From Hominenteromicrobium gallistercoris (GTDB lineage Bacteria > Bacillota > Clostridia > Oscillospirales > Acutalibacteraceae): 32,361 nucleotides of DNA. The stretch's first letter is position 1; every line of letters starts with the position of its first letter. The translations under genes and the position numbers were made by a program. Below, in pieces: positions 13,966 to 21,463 of this stretch. The stretch spans positions 1-32,361 of the forward strand of contig DWXR01000048.1 in assembly GCA_019119145.1 (NCBI GenBank). Reading direction: 5' to 3'. The notes under the pieces are model-generated. The model searched no databases. It saw only the letters and a list, made by a program, of their open reading frames with translations, and was not told where the DNA came from.

Positions 13966-13980
13966 CAGCAAAATTGCATG
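13943..13980. promoter_or_regulatory. Nested inverted repeats in the pflBA promoter
   Basis: A perfect 12-base palindrome AACCGCGCGGTT (13949-13960) fills most of the -35/-10 spacer. Outer arms CATGCAA (13943-13949) and TTGCATG (13974-13980) flank the -35. This is a candidate operator for a redox or carbon regulator; neither dyad matches the Rex or CcpA consensus well. Confidence 0.45.
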
Positions 13981-14045
13981 AACAAACGAAAAATCGGTCG
14001 GGTTTCCTGCTGCACTATGCCTTTTTGTCAAGCGGGGGCGGCAGG

Positions 14046-14066
14046 GGGGCGCGGCGCACGCGCCCC
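14046..14066. other. GC-rich hairpin after the sulfite reductase-like gene
   Basis: GGGGCGCG and CGCGCCCC form an 8-base-pair stem around a 5-base loop, 29 bases after the stop codon of the leftward gene. No T run follows on the minus strand, so it is a weak or Rho-dependent terminator candidate. Nothing else is seen between here and the pflBA control region. Confidence 0.4.
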
Positions 14067-14094
14067 GTACACCTACCGCAGTGCAGAACGGCGC

Positions 14095-15018
14095 TCAGCG
14101 CGTCTTGACGGGCTGGGCGAGGATCTCCGCCTTGCGCGCGAGCAGGTCGTCGGAGAACAGCGCGGCTTCGAAGCGGTCGAAGCCGATGCGGTCGATCGCC
14201 TTGCCGAGGCGCTCCTTCTCGTAGGCGTTTTCCTTGAACCAGAGCATCGTCTTTTCGAGCAGCGGCTCGATCTCCTCGCGGCCGACGAGGCGGCTCAGCG
14301 GCGAACCCATGCGGGTCTGCTTGCCCCACGTGCCGCCGACGTAGATGCGGTAGCGCGTTTCGCTCTCGTGCCGGACGGCCTTGAACGGGCATTTGCCGAC
14401 GCAGACGCCGCACTGCAGGCAGTTTTCCCCGATGGAGAGCTTGCCGTCCACGACGTGCGCGGCCTTCGAGGGACAGCGCGTCTCGACGATACACACCTTG
14501 CAGCCGCGGCAGTCGTCGGCGTTGAAGACGGGCGCGCGGCGGCCCTCAATGCCGAAATCGTTCAGCGAGGGCTTCATGCAGCTGTTCGGGCAGCCGCCGA
14601 TGCCGATCTTGAACTTGTGGGGCAGCTTCACGTTCGCCCAGCCCACGTAGTACTTCTCGTGCAGCGTCTGGGCGAGCGCCTGCGTATCGTAGTTGCCGTA
14701 GATGCAGGTCGTGCCCTTGCAGGCGGTGATGGGGCGGATCTTTGCGCCGGTCCCGCCGAAATACAGGCCGCGCGCCGCCGCGTAGTCGCAGGCCGCGTCG
14801 ATGCGGTCGAACGGGATGCCGACGATCTCGGCGGTCAGCCGGGAGGTGAAAACGACCTTGCCGCTGCCGAACTTTTCGGCGAGGTCGGAGAGCGTGCGCA
14901 GATCCTCCGCGGTGAAGACGGAGCCCTTCGGAACGACGCGTCCCGAGAAGTTTTCGGTGCCGCGGTTGATCAGGAAGCCGCGCGCCTTGACTTCGGCAAT
15001 CTGTGCGGGTTTCAGCAT
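14095..15018 (-). CDS. Siroheme sulfite/nitrite reductase-like protein with ferredoxin insert
   Basis: The 307-residue protein has the siroheme/4Fe-4S ligand pattern Cys-x5-Cys in TACKGTTCIYG and Cys-x3-Cys in IGGCPNSCMKPS. This is followed by an inserted two-cluster ferredoxin domain (DCRGCKVCIVETRCPSKA and NCLQCGVCVGKCPFKA, about 187-236). The N-terminus (VKARGFLINRGTENFSGRVVPKG) and RITAE-like FTSRLTAEIVGIPFDRI match the small Dsr-like proteins of anaerobes, shorter than true DsrA/DsrB. It probably moves electrons to sulfite, nitrite or a related substrate; the physiological acceptor is unknown. GAGGAGGAATTCTT precedes the ATG. No siroheme synthesis gene, AsrA/AsrB partner or sulfur gene adjoins it. 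Its own promoter is visible. Confidence 0.82.
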   Translation of the reverse strand: MLKPAQIAEVKARGFLINRGTENFSGRVVPKGSVFTAEDLRTLSDLAEKFGSGKVVFTSRLTAEIVGIPFDRIDAACDYAAARGLYFGGTGAKIRPITACKGTTCIYGNYDTQALAQTLHEKYYVGWANVKLPHKFKIGIGGCPNSCMKPSLNDFGIEGRRAPVFNADDCRGCKVCIVETRCPSKAAHVVDGKLSIGENCLQCGVCVGKCPFKAVRHESETRYRIYVGGTWGKQTRMGSPLSRLVGREEIEPLLEKTMLWFKENAYEKERLGKAIDRIGFDRFEAALFSDDLLARKAEILAQPVKTR

Positions 15019-15033
15019 AAGAATTCCTCCTCA

Positions 15034-15047
15034 ACTCGAAAACGAGT
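15034..15047 (-). other. Small hairpin next to the ribosome binding site
   Basis: ACTCG and CGAGT around a TTTT loop (minus strand) end two bases before the GAGGAGG of the sulfite reductase-like gene. It could tune initiation; five base pairs make this only a possibility. Confidence 0.35.
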
Positions 15048-15056
15048 GTTTTTATC

Positions 15057-15085
15057 ATTCTACAGGATCTGGCGGAGAAAAGCAA
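15057..15085 (-). promoter_or_regulatory. Promoter of the sulfite reductase-like gene
   Basis: Read leftwards: TTGCTT (15080-15085), a 17-base spacer, TAGAAT (15057-15062). Confidence 0.6.
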
Positions 15086-15134
15086 TTCGTTGACAAAGAT
15101 TTCACGAAAGAAATGAAAAATCGCGGAAAGGATA

Positions 15135-15163
15135 TTGGATTTTTCACGCAAATATGCTAAAAT
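15135..15163 (+). promoter_or_regulatory. Promoter of the SH3-domain gene
   Basis: TTGGAT (15135-15140), a 17-base spacer, TAAAAT (15158-15163), about 47 bases before the start codon. Confidence 0.6.
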
Positions 15164-15209
15164 ATAAAACAAGAATCCGCAGAAGTCGGAAAGGAATGGT
15201 GAAGGTGTC

Positions 15210-15824
15210 ATGAAAAAGGTAAATACCGGGAAACCGGTTGGCTTATATATAAGGAAGAAAATGGGGAAAGCGCTGGCGCTGGTGGCGCTTGTGGCGGTCT
15301 TTACGGTTTCGGCGGCGGCCTGCGGGAGCGGCGGGCAGGAGGCCGAGCCGAGCCCGACCGCGTCGCCGACGCCGGCGCCGACGCCGGCCGTCGAGATGGT
15401 CAAGGTGGCGACGGTCACCGACATCGAGGGCTCGCTCAATATCCGCAGCGCGGCGAGCACGGATTCCGAGATCCTCAGCGAGGCGTACGCCGGCGACCGC
15501 TTTGAGGTGCTGACCGAAAATTACAGCGAGGGCTGGCACGAGATCTCCTACAACGGCGGCAAGGCGTACGTTTCGGCCGAGTTCGTGACGGTTTCCGAGA
15601 TGGACGCTTCGGTGCTCAGCGCAACGCCGGCGCCTTCGGCGGACCCGGACGGCGAAACGGGCAGTGAAGTGCAGGCTACGCCGGTGCCGGAAGCGACGCC
15701 GAACGCCGAAACGCCGATCGTCGTCAACGGCAGCGGCCGTTCGGACCTCAGCTCTTCGACGACGGAGGACGACGGGATGACGGCGGAGTCCATCCGCGAC
15801 ACGGAGGACCCCGAGCGCCGCTGA
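15210..15824 (+). CDS. Secreted SH3b-domain protein, probable lipoprotein
   Basis: The 204-residue exported protein has a basic N-terminus, a hydrophobic segment (ALALVALVAVFTVSAAAC) ending in a possible lipobox Cys near residue 38, and a Pro/Thr-rich linker (PSPTASPTPAPTPA). One bacterial SH3 domain follows (about 68-127, containing SLNIRSAASTDSEIL, GDRFEVL, GWHEISYNGGKAYV). The Ser/Thr/Glu-rich tail has no recognisable fold. The lipobox is imperfect because small residues fill the position usually held by Leu, so simple secretion is possible. SH3b domains usually bind peptidoglycan. ATG 15210 has GAAGG ahead of it, but in-frame ATG 15261, with AAGGAAG, would give a more standard signal peptide. 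The gene is monocistronic. Confidence 0.75.
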   Translation: MKKVNTGKPVGLYIRKKMGKALALVALVAVFTVSAAACGSGGQEAEPSPTASPTPAPTPAVEMVKVATVTDIEGSLNIRSAASTDSEILSEAYAGDRFEVLTENYSEGWHEISYNGGKAYVSAEFVTVSEMDASVLSATPAPSADPDGETGSEVQATPVPEATPNAETPIVVNGSGRSDLSSSTTEDDGMTAESIRDTEDPERR

Positions 15825-15912
15825 CGGCAAAGCGGCGTCTGCGCGGATTGCGCGGAGGCTCGAAGCGCATACCGGCGCATGTATGGAAGATGTACGCAAT
15901 AAAGGAATTGCA

Positions 15913-15950
15913 GGCCGCAGCGGAGGTGTCTCCGGGCGGCCGCTTTTTCT
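15913..15950 (+). terminator. Intrinsic terminator of the SH3-domain gene
   Basis: GGCCGC (15913-15918) and GCGGCC (15936-15941) with inner GGAG/CTCC pairs form the stem, followed by GCTTTTT. Confidence 0.75.
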
Positions 15951-16115
15951 GCAAAACGGGTGTAGCGGGCGGAATGCGGGATATACTGAAAGCAGCAGAA
16001 ATCGCCTGAAACGGCGGAAATTCCGAAAGCAAAATTATGGAAACGGCGAATAATACAGAAAACATATACGCTTTTTTGTCGTTTTGCTGTTTTTTATGAA
16101 TTTTTCCGAGAAAAG
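15951..16115. other. Intergenic stretch without a gene
   Basis: No ORF with a ribosome binding site or RNA structure is seen. A TATACT near 15980 lacks a good -35. T-rich tracts around 16073-16105 precede the LCP promoter and could act as an UP-like element. Confidence 0.4.
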
Positions 16116-16145
16116 TTGACGGGAAGCGACGGAAAGCGATACAAT
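16116..16145 (+). promoter_or_regulatory. Promoter of the LCP-family gene
   Basis: TTGACG (16116-16121), an 18-base spacer, TACAAT (16140-16145). Confidence 0.75.
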
Positions 16146-16209
16146 AAATAGTCGTAGCCGCAGAGGCGGCAACCACTTTGTCCGTACAGGACGGGGCGGC
16201 ATCAAAGGA

Positions 16210-17796
16210 GTGCACAGCATGAGAAAATGGAAGGGCCGGATTCCCGGCCTCGTGATTACGCTGGTGATGGCGGTCGTGGTGGCCGCGTTCATCGCGGTAT
16301 TGACTTGGACGCAGTTTATTCCGGTTCATCTTCTGGTTCCCGCGGGCGTCGCGCTTGTGATGCTTGCGACGGCCGCCGCACTGCTGGTGCGGAACACCGC
16401 CTTCAAGGTCCAGTTCGTTCTGGGCACGCTGCTCGCTTTGATCCTGACGGCGGTGCTCGCCGTGGGCGGCTACTACCTCTATCGAACGACAAGCACGCTT
16501 TCGCGCATTTCCGAAACGCGCACGCAGTCCACGCCGGTCGCGGTGTATGTGCGCGCCGAGGACGCCGCGCAGAGCATCAGCGATACGGCCGGCTATTCCT
16601 TCGGCATCCTTTCCACGCTGGACCGCACCAATACGGACGCGGGCCTCAGCGAGATCGAGTCGGCGCTCGGCGCCGCGGTGCAGACGCAGGAATACGCGGG
16701 CATCACCCAGCTGGCGGATGGGCTCCTCGCGGGCGAGTGCGATGCGATCGTGCTCAATCTCGCGTATATCGATGTGCTCGGCGAAACCGAGGGTTACACG
16801 GATTTTGAATCCAAGGTCCGCGAGCTGGAGATCATGCATGTCGAAACGGAGACCGAGGAGCAGTCGCAGGCGGTTGTCGATACGGGCAGCACCGACGTGC
16901 AGGAGGTCTACACGCTGTACATCAGCGGCAGCGATTCGCGCGAGGGCCTGCACACGGTCGGCCGCAGCGACGTCAACATCCTCGCGACGATCAACACCGA
17001 AACCCGGCAGATCCTGCTGGTCACGACGCCGCGCGACTACTATGTCCCGCTTTCGATTTCCGACGGCGTCCCCGATAAGCTGACGCACGCCGGTATCTAC
17101 GGCGTGGACGTCTCGATCGAGACGCTCGAGATGCTGTATGAAACAAACGTCGACTACTACTTCCGGCTCGATTTCACCGGCTTCAAGGGCATCGTGGACG
17201 CGCTGGGCGGCATCACGCTGTACAACGACATCGCGTTCAGCACGAGCAAGTACGACTACCCGCTCGGCGTCAATACGCTGGACGGCGACGAGGCGCTGCA
17301 GTTCGCGCGCGAGCGCTATTCCTTCGTGGACGGCGACATCCAGCGCGGCAAGAACCAGATGAAGGTCATCTCCGCGGTCATCGATAAGGCGATGTCGCCG
17401 GAGATTCTGATGAACTACACCTCGATTCTCGAGAGCCTTGAGGACTGCTTCGACATGAACGTGCCGTACAGCGACATCGCGGCGCTGGTCCGCCGCCAGC
17501 TTTCGGACGGCGGCTCGTGGAACGTCGTGCAGTACAGCGTGACGGGCTACGGCGACACGCAGGTGCCGTATTCAATGAGCATCCCGGTGTACGTCATGCA
17601 GCCGGATTACGAAACAGTGCATAAGGCGCAGGAGCTGATGGACCGCGTGGAGAACGGCGAGACCATCACGCAGGCGGATACGGAGCTGCCCGTGGACGCG
17701 AGCTACAGCACGGACGAGTCCGCAGACGCGCTCGACGACAGCGCGGCATACGGGGATTATACGTATACCGGGACGGACAGCAGTTACGGCTACTAA
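16210..17796 (+). CDS. LytR-CpsA-Psr (LCP) family cell-wall glycopolymer ligase
   Basis: LCP enzymes transfer wall teichoic acid-like or capsular polymers from undecaprenyl pyrophosphate to peptidoglycan on the outer face of the membrane. The 528-residue protein has three N-terminal hydrophobic helices (about 8-31, 37-58 and 66-88). An extracellular accessory domain (about 100-235) follows, then the LCP domain from about 236: LYISGSDSREG, GRSDVNILATINTETRQILLVTTPRDYYV, DKLTHAGIYG, and the Arg-rich ALQFARERYSFVDGDIQRGKNQ. The phosphate-binding Arg and Asp residues are present. Most LCP proteins have one transmembrane helix; this one keeps three, the layout of a less common subgroup. The C-terminal tail is Tyr/Ser/Asp-rich. 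AAAGGAG lies 8 bases before the ATG, and a terminator follows. Confidence 0.92.
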   Translation: MHSMRKWKGRIPGLVITLVMAVVVAAFIAVLTWTQFIPVHLLVPAGVALVMLATAAALLVRNTAFKVQFVLGTLLALILTAVLAVGGYYLYRTTSTLSRISETRTQSTPVAVYVRAEDAAQSISDTAGYSFGILSTLDRTNTDAGLSEIESALGAAVQTQEYAGITQLADGLLAGECDAIVLNLAYIDVLGETEGYTDFESKVRELEIMHVETETEEQSQAVVDTGSTDVQEVYTLYISGSDSREGLHTVGRSDVNILATINTETRQILLVTTPRDYYVPLSISDGVPDKLTHAGIYGVDVSIETLEMLYETNVDYYFRLDFTGFKGIVDALGGITLYNDIAFSTSKYDYPLGVNTLDGDEALQFARERYSFVDGDIQRGKNQMKVISAVIDKAMSPEILMNYTSILESLEDCFDMNVPYSDIAALVRRQLSDGGSWNVVQYSVTGYGDTQVPYSMSIPVYVMQPDYETVHKAQELMDRVENGETITQADTELPVDASYSTDESADALDDSAAYGDYTYTGTDSSYGY

Positions 17797-17807
17797 AAAT
17801 GCATGGG

Positions 17808-17843
17808 ATTTCCCGAAGCCCGGAGCGGCTTCGGGAAATTTTG
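17808..17843 (+). terminator. Intrinsic terminator of the LCP gene
   Basis: ATTTCCCGAAGCC and GGCTTCGGGAAAT are perfectly complementary around CGGAGC, followed by TTTTG. The stem begins 11 bases after the stop codon. Confidence 0.9.
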
Positions 17844-17894
17844 TATACGGCGGTTTCAGCCGGAAAATCAAATTTTATGCGGGGAGGATGCAAA

Positions 17895-18572
17895 ATGGAA
17901 AGAGCATTGTACGAACAGATGGAAAACTGTATGCTGGACGCGATGGAGGCCGGCGCGCACGACGCAGAGCACGTGTACCGCGTGCTGTATGCGGCGCTGG
18001 ACATTGCGCAGACGGAGCCGGCGGCGGATCTCGACGTGGTGATCGCGGCCTGTCTGCTGCACGACATCGGCCGCGCGGAGGAGCGGCAGGACCCGTCGGT
18101 CTGCCACGCGCAGGTCGGCGCGGAAAAGGCGTACCGCTTCCTGCTCGGGATCGGGCAGGACGAGCCGTTCGCCGCGCATGTGCGCGACTGCATCCGCACG
18201 CACCGCTTCCGCAGCGATGCGCCGCCCGAAACGCTCGAGGCAAAGATTCTGTTCGACGCGGACAAGCTGGATTCCGCCGGTGCTTTCGGCGTTGCGCGCA
18301 CGCTGGTGTTCCGGGGCGAGCGCGCGGAACCGCTCTACACGCGCGCGGCGGACGGCTCGGTTTCCGACGGCACCGGGGACAAGCGGCCCTCCTTTTTCCA
18401 GGAGTACAAGCGCAAGCTCGAGCGGGTCTACGCCGGTTTTTACACGGCGCGCGGCGCCGCTCTGGCTGAATCGCGCCGCGCCACGGCCGAGGGCTTCTAC
18501 CGCGCGCTGCTCCACGAAGCGCGCGAAACCGACGAAAAGGGGCGAGAGATCCTCCGCGGCCTGCTGCAATAA
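17895..18572 (+). CDS. HD-domain phosphohydrolase-like protein
   Basis: The 225-residue protein has the metal-binding HD signature: His in DAEHVYRVLYAAL (about 22), His-Asp in AACLLHDIGRAEER (about 55-56), further His residues in the VCHAQVG and IRTHRFRS segments, and Asp in LFDADKLDSAGAFGVART. This is the uncharacterised YedJ-type branch of the HD superfamily; the substrate, probably a phosphorylated metabolite or nucleotide, is unknown. The frame opens earlier, but ATG 17895 has GGGGAGG 7 bases ahead, whereas the upstream codons overlap the LCP terminator. No good promoter is visible between that terminator and the start, so expression may rely on read-through or a weak promoter. Confidence 0.8.
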   Translation: MERALYEQMENCMLDAMEAGAHDAEHVYRVLYAALDIAQTEPAADLDVVIAACLLHDIGRAEERQDPSVCHAQVGAEKAYRFLLGIGQDEPFAAHVRDCIRTHRFRSDAPPETLEAKILFDADKLDSAGAFGVARTLVFRGERAEPLYTRAADGSVSDGTGDKRPSFFQEYKRKLERVYAGFYTARGAALAESRRATAEGFYRALLHEARETDEKGREILRGLLQ

Positions 18573-18579
18573 AAACTTT

Positions 18580-18615
18580 TTCCCCGGAGCCCTTGCGGTT
18601 TCCGGGGGAATTCTT
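18580..18615 (+). terminator. Intrinsic terminator of the HD gene
   Basis: TTCCCCGGA (18580-18588) and TCCGGGGGAA (18601-18610) pair with one bulged G; TTCTTT follows. The right arm and tail also form the spacer of the next promoter. Confidence 0.7.
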
Positions 18616-18621
18616 TATAAT
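18593..18621 (+). promoter_or_regulatory. Promoter of the ydcF-pyr operon
   Basis: TTGCGG (18593-18598), a 17-base spacer, perfect TATAAT (18616-18621). The -35 lies in the loop of the preceding terminator. No PyrR-type attenuator is apparent in the 56-base leader. Confidence 0.6.
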
Positions 18622-18677
18622 AAAATCGGTATATTGCGGCGCGCCGCGTGCGCTGCGGATTGAAAGGGGAGAGGCGC

Positions 18678-19178
18678 ATGAAACGGAAAGCGGCAGCGCC
18701 GCCGGAAAACGCAGTTGTGCTGGTCCTCGGCGCGAAGGTGTTTGAGAACCGGCTGAGCACGACGCTTCAAAACCGCGTGCAGGCGGCGGCCGACTATCTG
18801 CGCGCCCATCCGGAGGCGGTGTGCATCACGACCGGCGGGCAGGGCAGAGACGAGCCGCGCGCCGAGGGCGATGCGGCGAAGCAGGCGCTCGAAGCGCTCG
18901 GCATCGCGCCCGAACGCATCACGGCGGAAACGCGCTCGCGCACGACGCTCGAAAACCTGCGCTTCTCGAAGGCGATCCTTGAACGGGCGGGGCGCGGTCC
19001 GGCGGTGGCGATTGCGACGCAGGGCTACCACATGCGCCGCGCGTGCATGATGGCGCGCCATATCGGCCTTGCGCCGTACCCGCTTTATGCGGTGAGCAAC
19101 CCGTATGCGCTGCCGAAAAACGTCTGCCGCGAACTGCTCGCCACGATGAAATTCCTGCTTTTGAACAGAAAGGGATGA
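18678..19178 (+). CDS. YdcF/ElyC-like DUF218 protein
   Basis: The 166-residue protein has the DUF218 pattern: AVVLVLGAKVFENRLS near the start, RVQAAADYLRAHPEAVCITTGGQGRDEPRAEGDAA in the middle (split motif with conserved Gly and Glu), ETRSRTTLENLRFSKAIL, and AIATQGYHMRRACMMAR. The family includes SanA, ElyC and YdcF, associated with envelope integrity or binding of SAM; the reaction is unknown. There is no transmembrane segment, so this is a cytoplasmic version. AAAGGGGAG lies before ATG 18678, which I prefer to in-frame ATG 18648. It is first in the operon: pyrC begins 6 bases after its stop. Confidence 0.83.
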   Translation: MKRKAAAPPENAVVLVLGAKVFENRLSTTLQNRVQAAADYLRAHPEAVCITTGGQGRDEPRAEGDAAKQALEALGIAPERITAETRSRTTLENLRFSKAILERAGRGPAVAIATQGYHMRRACMMARHIGLAPYPLYAVSNPYALPKNVCRELLATMKFLLLNRKG

Positions 19179-19183
19179 ACGAT

Positions 19184-20470
19184 ATGGAACAGAACGCAAA
19201 GAAGATCCTGATCCGCGGCGCGCGGATCGTCAATCCGGCGCGCGGGGAGGACTTCGTCGGCAATATCCTGATCGCCGACGGCCGCATAAGCGCCGTTTCG
19301 GCGGACGCGTCTGACGCGCAGGCCGAGGTGATCGAGGCCGCGGGCCTCACGGCGGTGCCCGGTCTCGTCGACCTGCACGTGCACCTGCGCGATCCCGGCT
19401 TCACCGACAAGGAGGACGTGCTGACGGGCTGCCGTGCGGCGGCGGCCGGCGGCGTGACGAGCCTGCTGTGCATGCCGAACACGAAGCCCGCGGTCGATAC
19501 GCCGGAAACCGTGCGCTACATCCTCGATAAGGCGAAGGACGCCGACGCGCACGTCTATGTGGCGGCGGCGATTACGAAGGGCATCGCCGGCGAGACGCTG
19601 AACGACCTCGCGGCGCTCCGGGAGGCCGGGGCCGCGGCGCTCAGCGACGACGGCCGCCCGGTGGTCGACACGGCCTGCCTTGCCGAGGCGATGCGGAAAG
19701 CGCCGGCGCTCGGCATGCTCGTCGCCGCGCACTGCGAGGACCTGTACCTCGCGAAGAAGTGGTATTTGAACGAGGGCGAAATTTCCGCACAGCTCGGCCT
19801 GCCCGGCGTGCCCGCCGCAGCGGAGGACTGCGGCACGGCCCGCGAGATCGCCGTGGCGGCGGCGTACGGCGTGCCGGTGCATATCTGCCACGTGAGCACC
19901 GCGACCTCGGCCGCGCTGATCCGCGACGCAAAGGCGCGCGGCGTGCAGGTGACGGCGGAAACCGCGCCGCACTACCTGCTGCTGACCGACCGCGAACTGC
20001 TCAAGAAGGACGCCGACTACCGCATGAACCCGCCGCTGCGCACGGAGAAGGATCGCCTCGCGATGATCGAGGCGCTGCGCGACGGCACGATCGACGCGAT
20101 CGCGACCGACCACGCGCCGCACACGTCGGAGGAAAAGGCCGACTTCCTGAAAGCGCCGAACGGCTCGATCGGCATGGAGACGTCGTTCTCCGCGTCGTAT
20201 ACCGCGCTCGTCAAGACCGGCGTGCTGACGCTCCCGGCGCTCATCGAGCGCATGAGCGTGCGCCCGGCGCAGATCCTCGGCATTGAGGCCGGCGTGATCG
20301 AAGCGGGCGCCCCGGCCGATATCGCGCTGATCGACGAAAACGCCGTGTGGACTGTCGACCCGGACAAGCTCCACGGCAAGAGCCGCAACACCCCGTTTAA
20401 GGGCATGACGCTGCACGCAAAGGTCAGGGCGACCGTCTGCGGCGGCAGAATCGTCTACTCCGAGCTGTGA
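19184..20470 (+). CDS. pyrC: Dihydroorotase
   Basis: This enzyme cyclises N-carbamoyl-aspartate to dihydroorotate in pyrimidine synthesis. The 428 residues have the metal-binding H65-x-H67 in VDLHVHLRDPGFTDKED, MPNTKPAVDTP, the later His ligands in VAAHCEDL and VHICHVSTATSAALI, and the ATDHAPHTSEEK active-site segment near residue 305. Length and motifs fit the class I (Bacillus-type) enzyme. ATG 19184 is preferred over ATG 19175, which overlaps the ydcF stop, because AGAAAGGG then lies at proper distance. pyrF follows after 39 bases. Confidence 0.95.
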   Translation: MEQNAKKILIRGARIVNPARGEDFVGNILIADGRISAVSADASDAQAEVIEAAGLTAVPGLVDLHVHLRDPGFTDKEDVLTGCRAAAAGGVTSLLCMPNTKPAVDTPETVRYILDKAKDADAHVYVAAAITKGIAGETLNDLAALREAGAAALSDDGRPVVDTACLAEAMRKAPALGMLVAAHCEDLYLAKKWYLNEGEISAQLGLPGVPAAAEDCGTAREIAVAAAYGVPVHICHVSTATSAALIRDAKARGVQVTAETAPHYLLLTDRELLKKDADYRMNPPLRTEKDRLAMIEALRDGTIDAIATDHAPHTSEEKADFLKAPNGSIGMETSFSASYTALVKTGVLTLPALIERMSVRPAQILGIEAGVIEAGAPADIALIDENAVWTVDPDKLHGKSRNTPFKGMTLHAKVRATVCGGRIVYSEL

Positions 20471-20509
20471 AACCGCTCGTTATAAAATCATACAGAGAGG
20501 AACATCACC

Positions 20510-21442
20510 ATGTCTTTTGACCGCATGATCGAAAAGATCGTTGAAACCCAGAATCCGACCGTCGCGGGCCTCGACCCGAAGCTCTCGTATATCCCGCCGT
20601 ATATCCTCGACGCGGCCGTCGCCGAGCACGGCAAGACGCTCGAAGGCGCGGCGGCGGCGCTCGTCGCGTACAACAAGGGCCTCATCGACGCGCTGTGCGA
20701 CATCGTCCCGGCCGTAAAGCCGCAGGCCGCGTACTATGAGATGTACGGCTGGCAGGGCGTGAAGGCGCTCGCGGAGACGATCGCCTACGCCCACGAAAAG
20801 GGCATGTTCGTCATCACGGACGGCAAGCGCAACGACATCGGCACGACGATGGAGGCGTACGCGACGGCACACCTCGGCACGACGGACGTGTTCGGCGAGA
20901 AGCTCGACGCGTTCGGCGCCGACGCGCTGACCGTCAACGGCTACCTCGGCACCGACGGCATCCAGCCGCTGCTCGGCATCTGCGGCGAAAAGGACAAGGG
21001 CATCTTCGTGCTCGTCAAGACCTCGAACCCCTCCTCCGGCGAGCTGCAGGACCAGAAGCTCGAAAGCGGCAAGACCGTCTACGAGGCGATGGGCGCGTTC
21101 TGCGAGCAGTGGGGCGAGTCCGTCATGGGCAAGTACGGCTATTCCGGCGTCGGCGCGGTCGTCGGCGCAACGTACCCGGCACAGCTCGGCGAGATGCGCG
21201 AAAAGGCGCCGCACACGTTTTTCCTCGTGCCCGGCTACGGCGCGCAGGGCGGCGGCGCGGACGACGTTGCCCCGGCGTTTGACAAGAACGGCCTCGGCGC
21301 GATCATCAATTCCTCGCGCGGCATCATGTGCGCGTGGCAGAAGGAAAAGTGCGACGAGCGCGATTACGCGCAGGCCGCGCGCCGCGAGGCGATCCGCATG
21401 CGCGACGCGATCCGCGCCCGCATCGGCGAGATCCGCGCGTAA
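20510..21442 (+). CDS. pyrF: Orotidine 5'-phosphate decarboxylase, long type
   Basis: This enzyme makes UMP from OMP. The 310-residue protein belongs to the longer branch of OMP decarboxylases rather than the roughly 240-residue type. The catalytic Asp-Lys-Asp array is in FVITDGKRNDIGTTMEAYA. TVAGLDPKLSYIP at the N-terminus and LVPGYGAQGGGADDV plus AIINSSRGIMCAW at the phosphate-binding end are diagnostic. A ribosome binding site AGAGAGG precedes the ATG, and pyrK begins 21 bases downstream. Confidence 0.95.
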   Translation: MSFDRMIEKIVETQNPTVAGLDPKLSYIPPYILDAAVAEHGKTLEGAAAALVAYNKGLIDALCDIVPAVKPQAAYYEMYGWQGVKALAETIAYAHEKGMFVITDGKRNDIGTTMEAYATAHLGTTDVFGEKLDAFGADALTVNGYLGTDGIQPLLGICGEKDKGIFVLVKTSNPSSGELQDQKLESGKTVYEAMGAFCEQWGESVMGKYGYSGVGAVVGATYPAQLGEMREKAPHTFFLVPGYGAQGGGADDVAPAFDKNGLGAIINSSRGIMCAWQKEKCDERDYAQAARREAIRMRDAIRARIGEIRA

Positions 21443-21463
21443 AACCGACAGGGAGTGGTGGAA

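Noticed and set aside
15034..15047. Hairpin ACTCG-TTTT-CGAGT considered as a terminator.
   Set aside because: The stem is only five pairs, and on the plus strand no gene ends there. It was kept only as a possible translational element.
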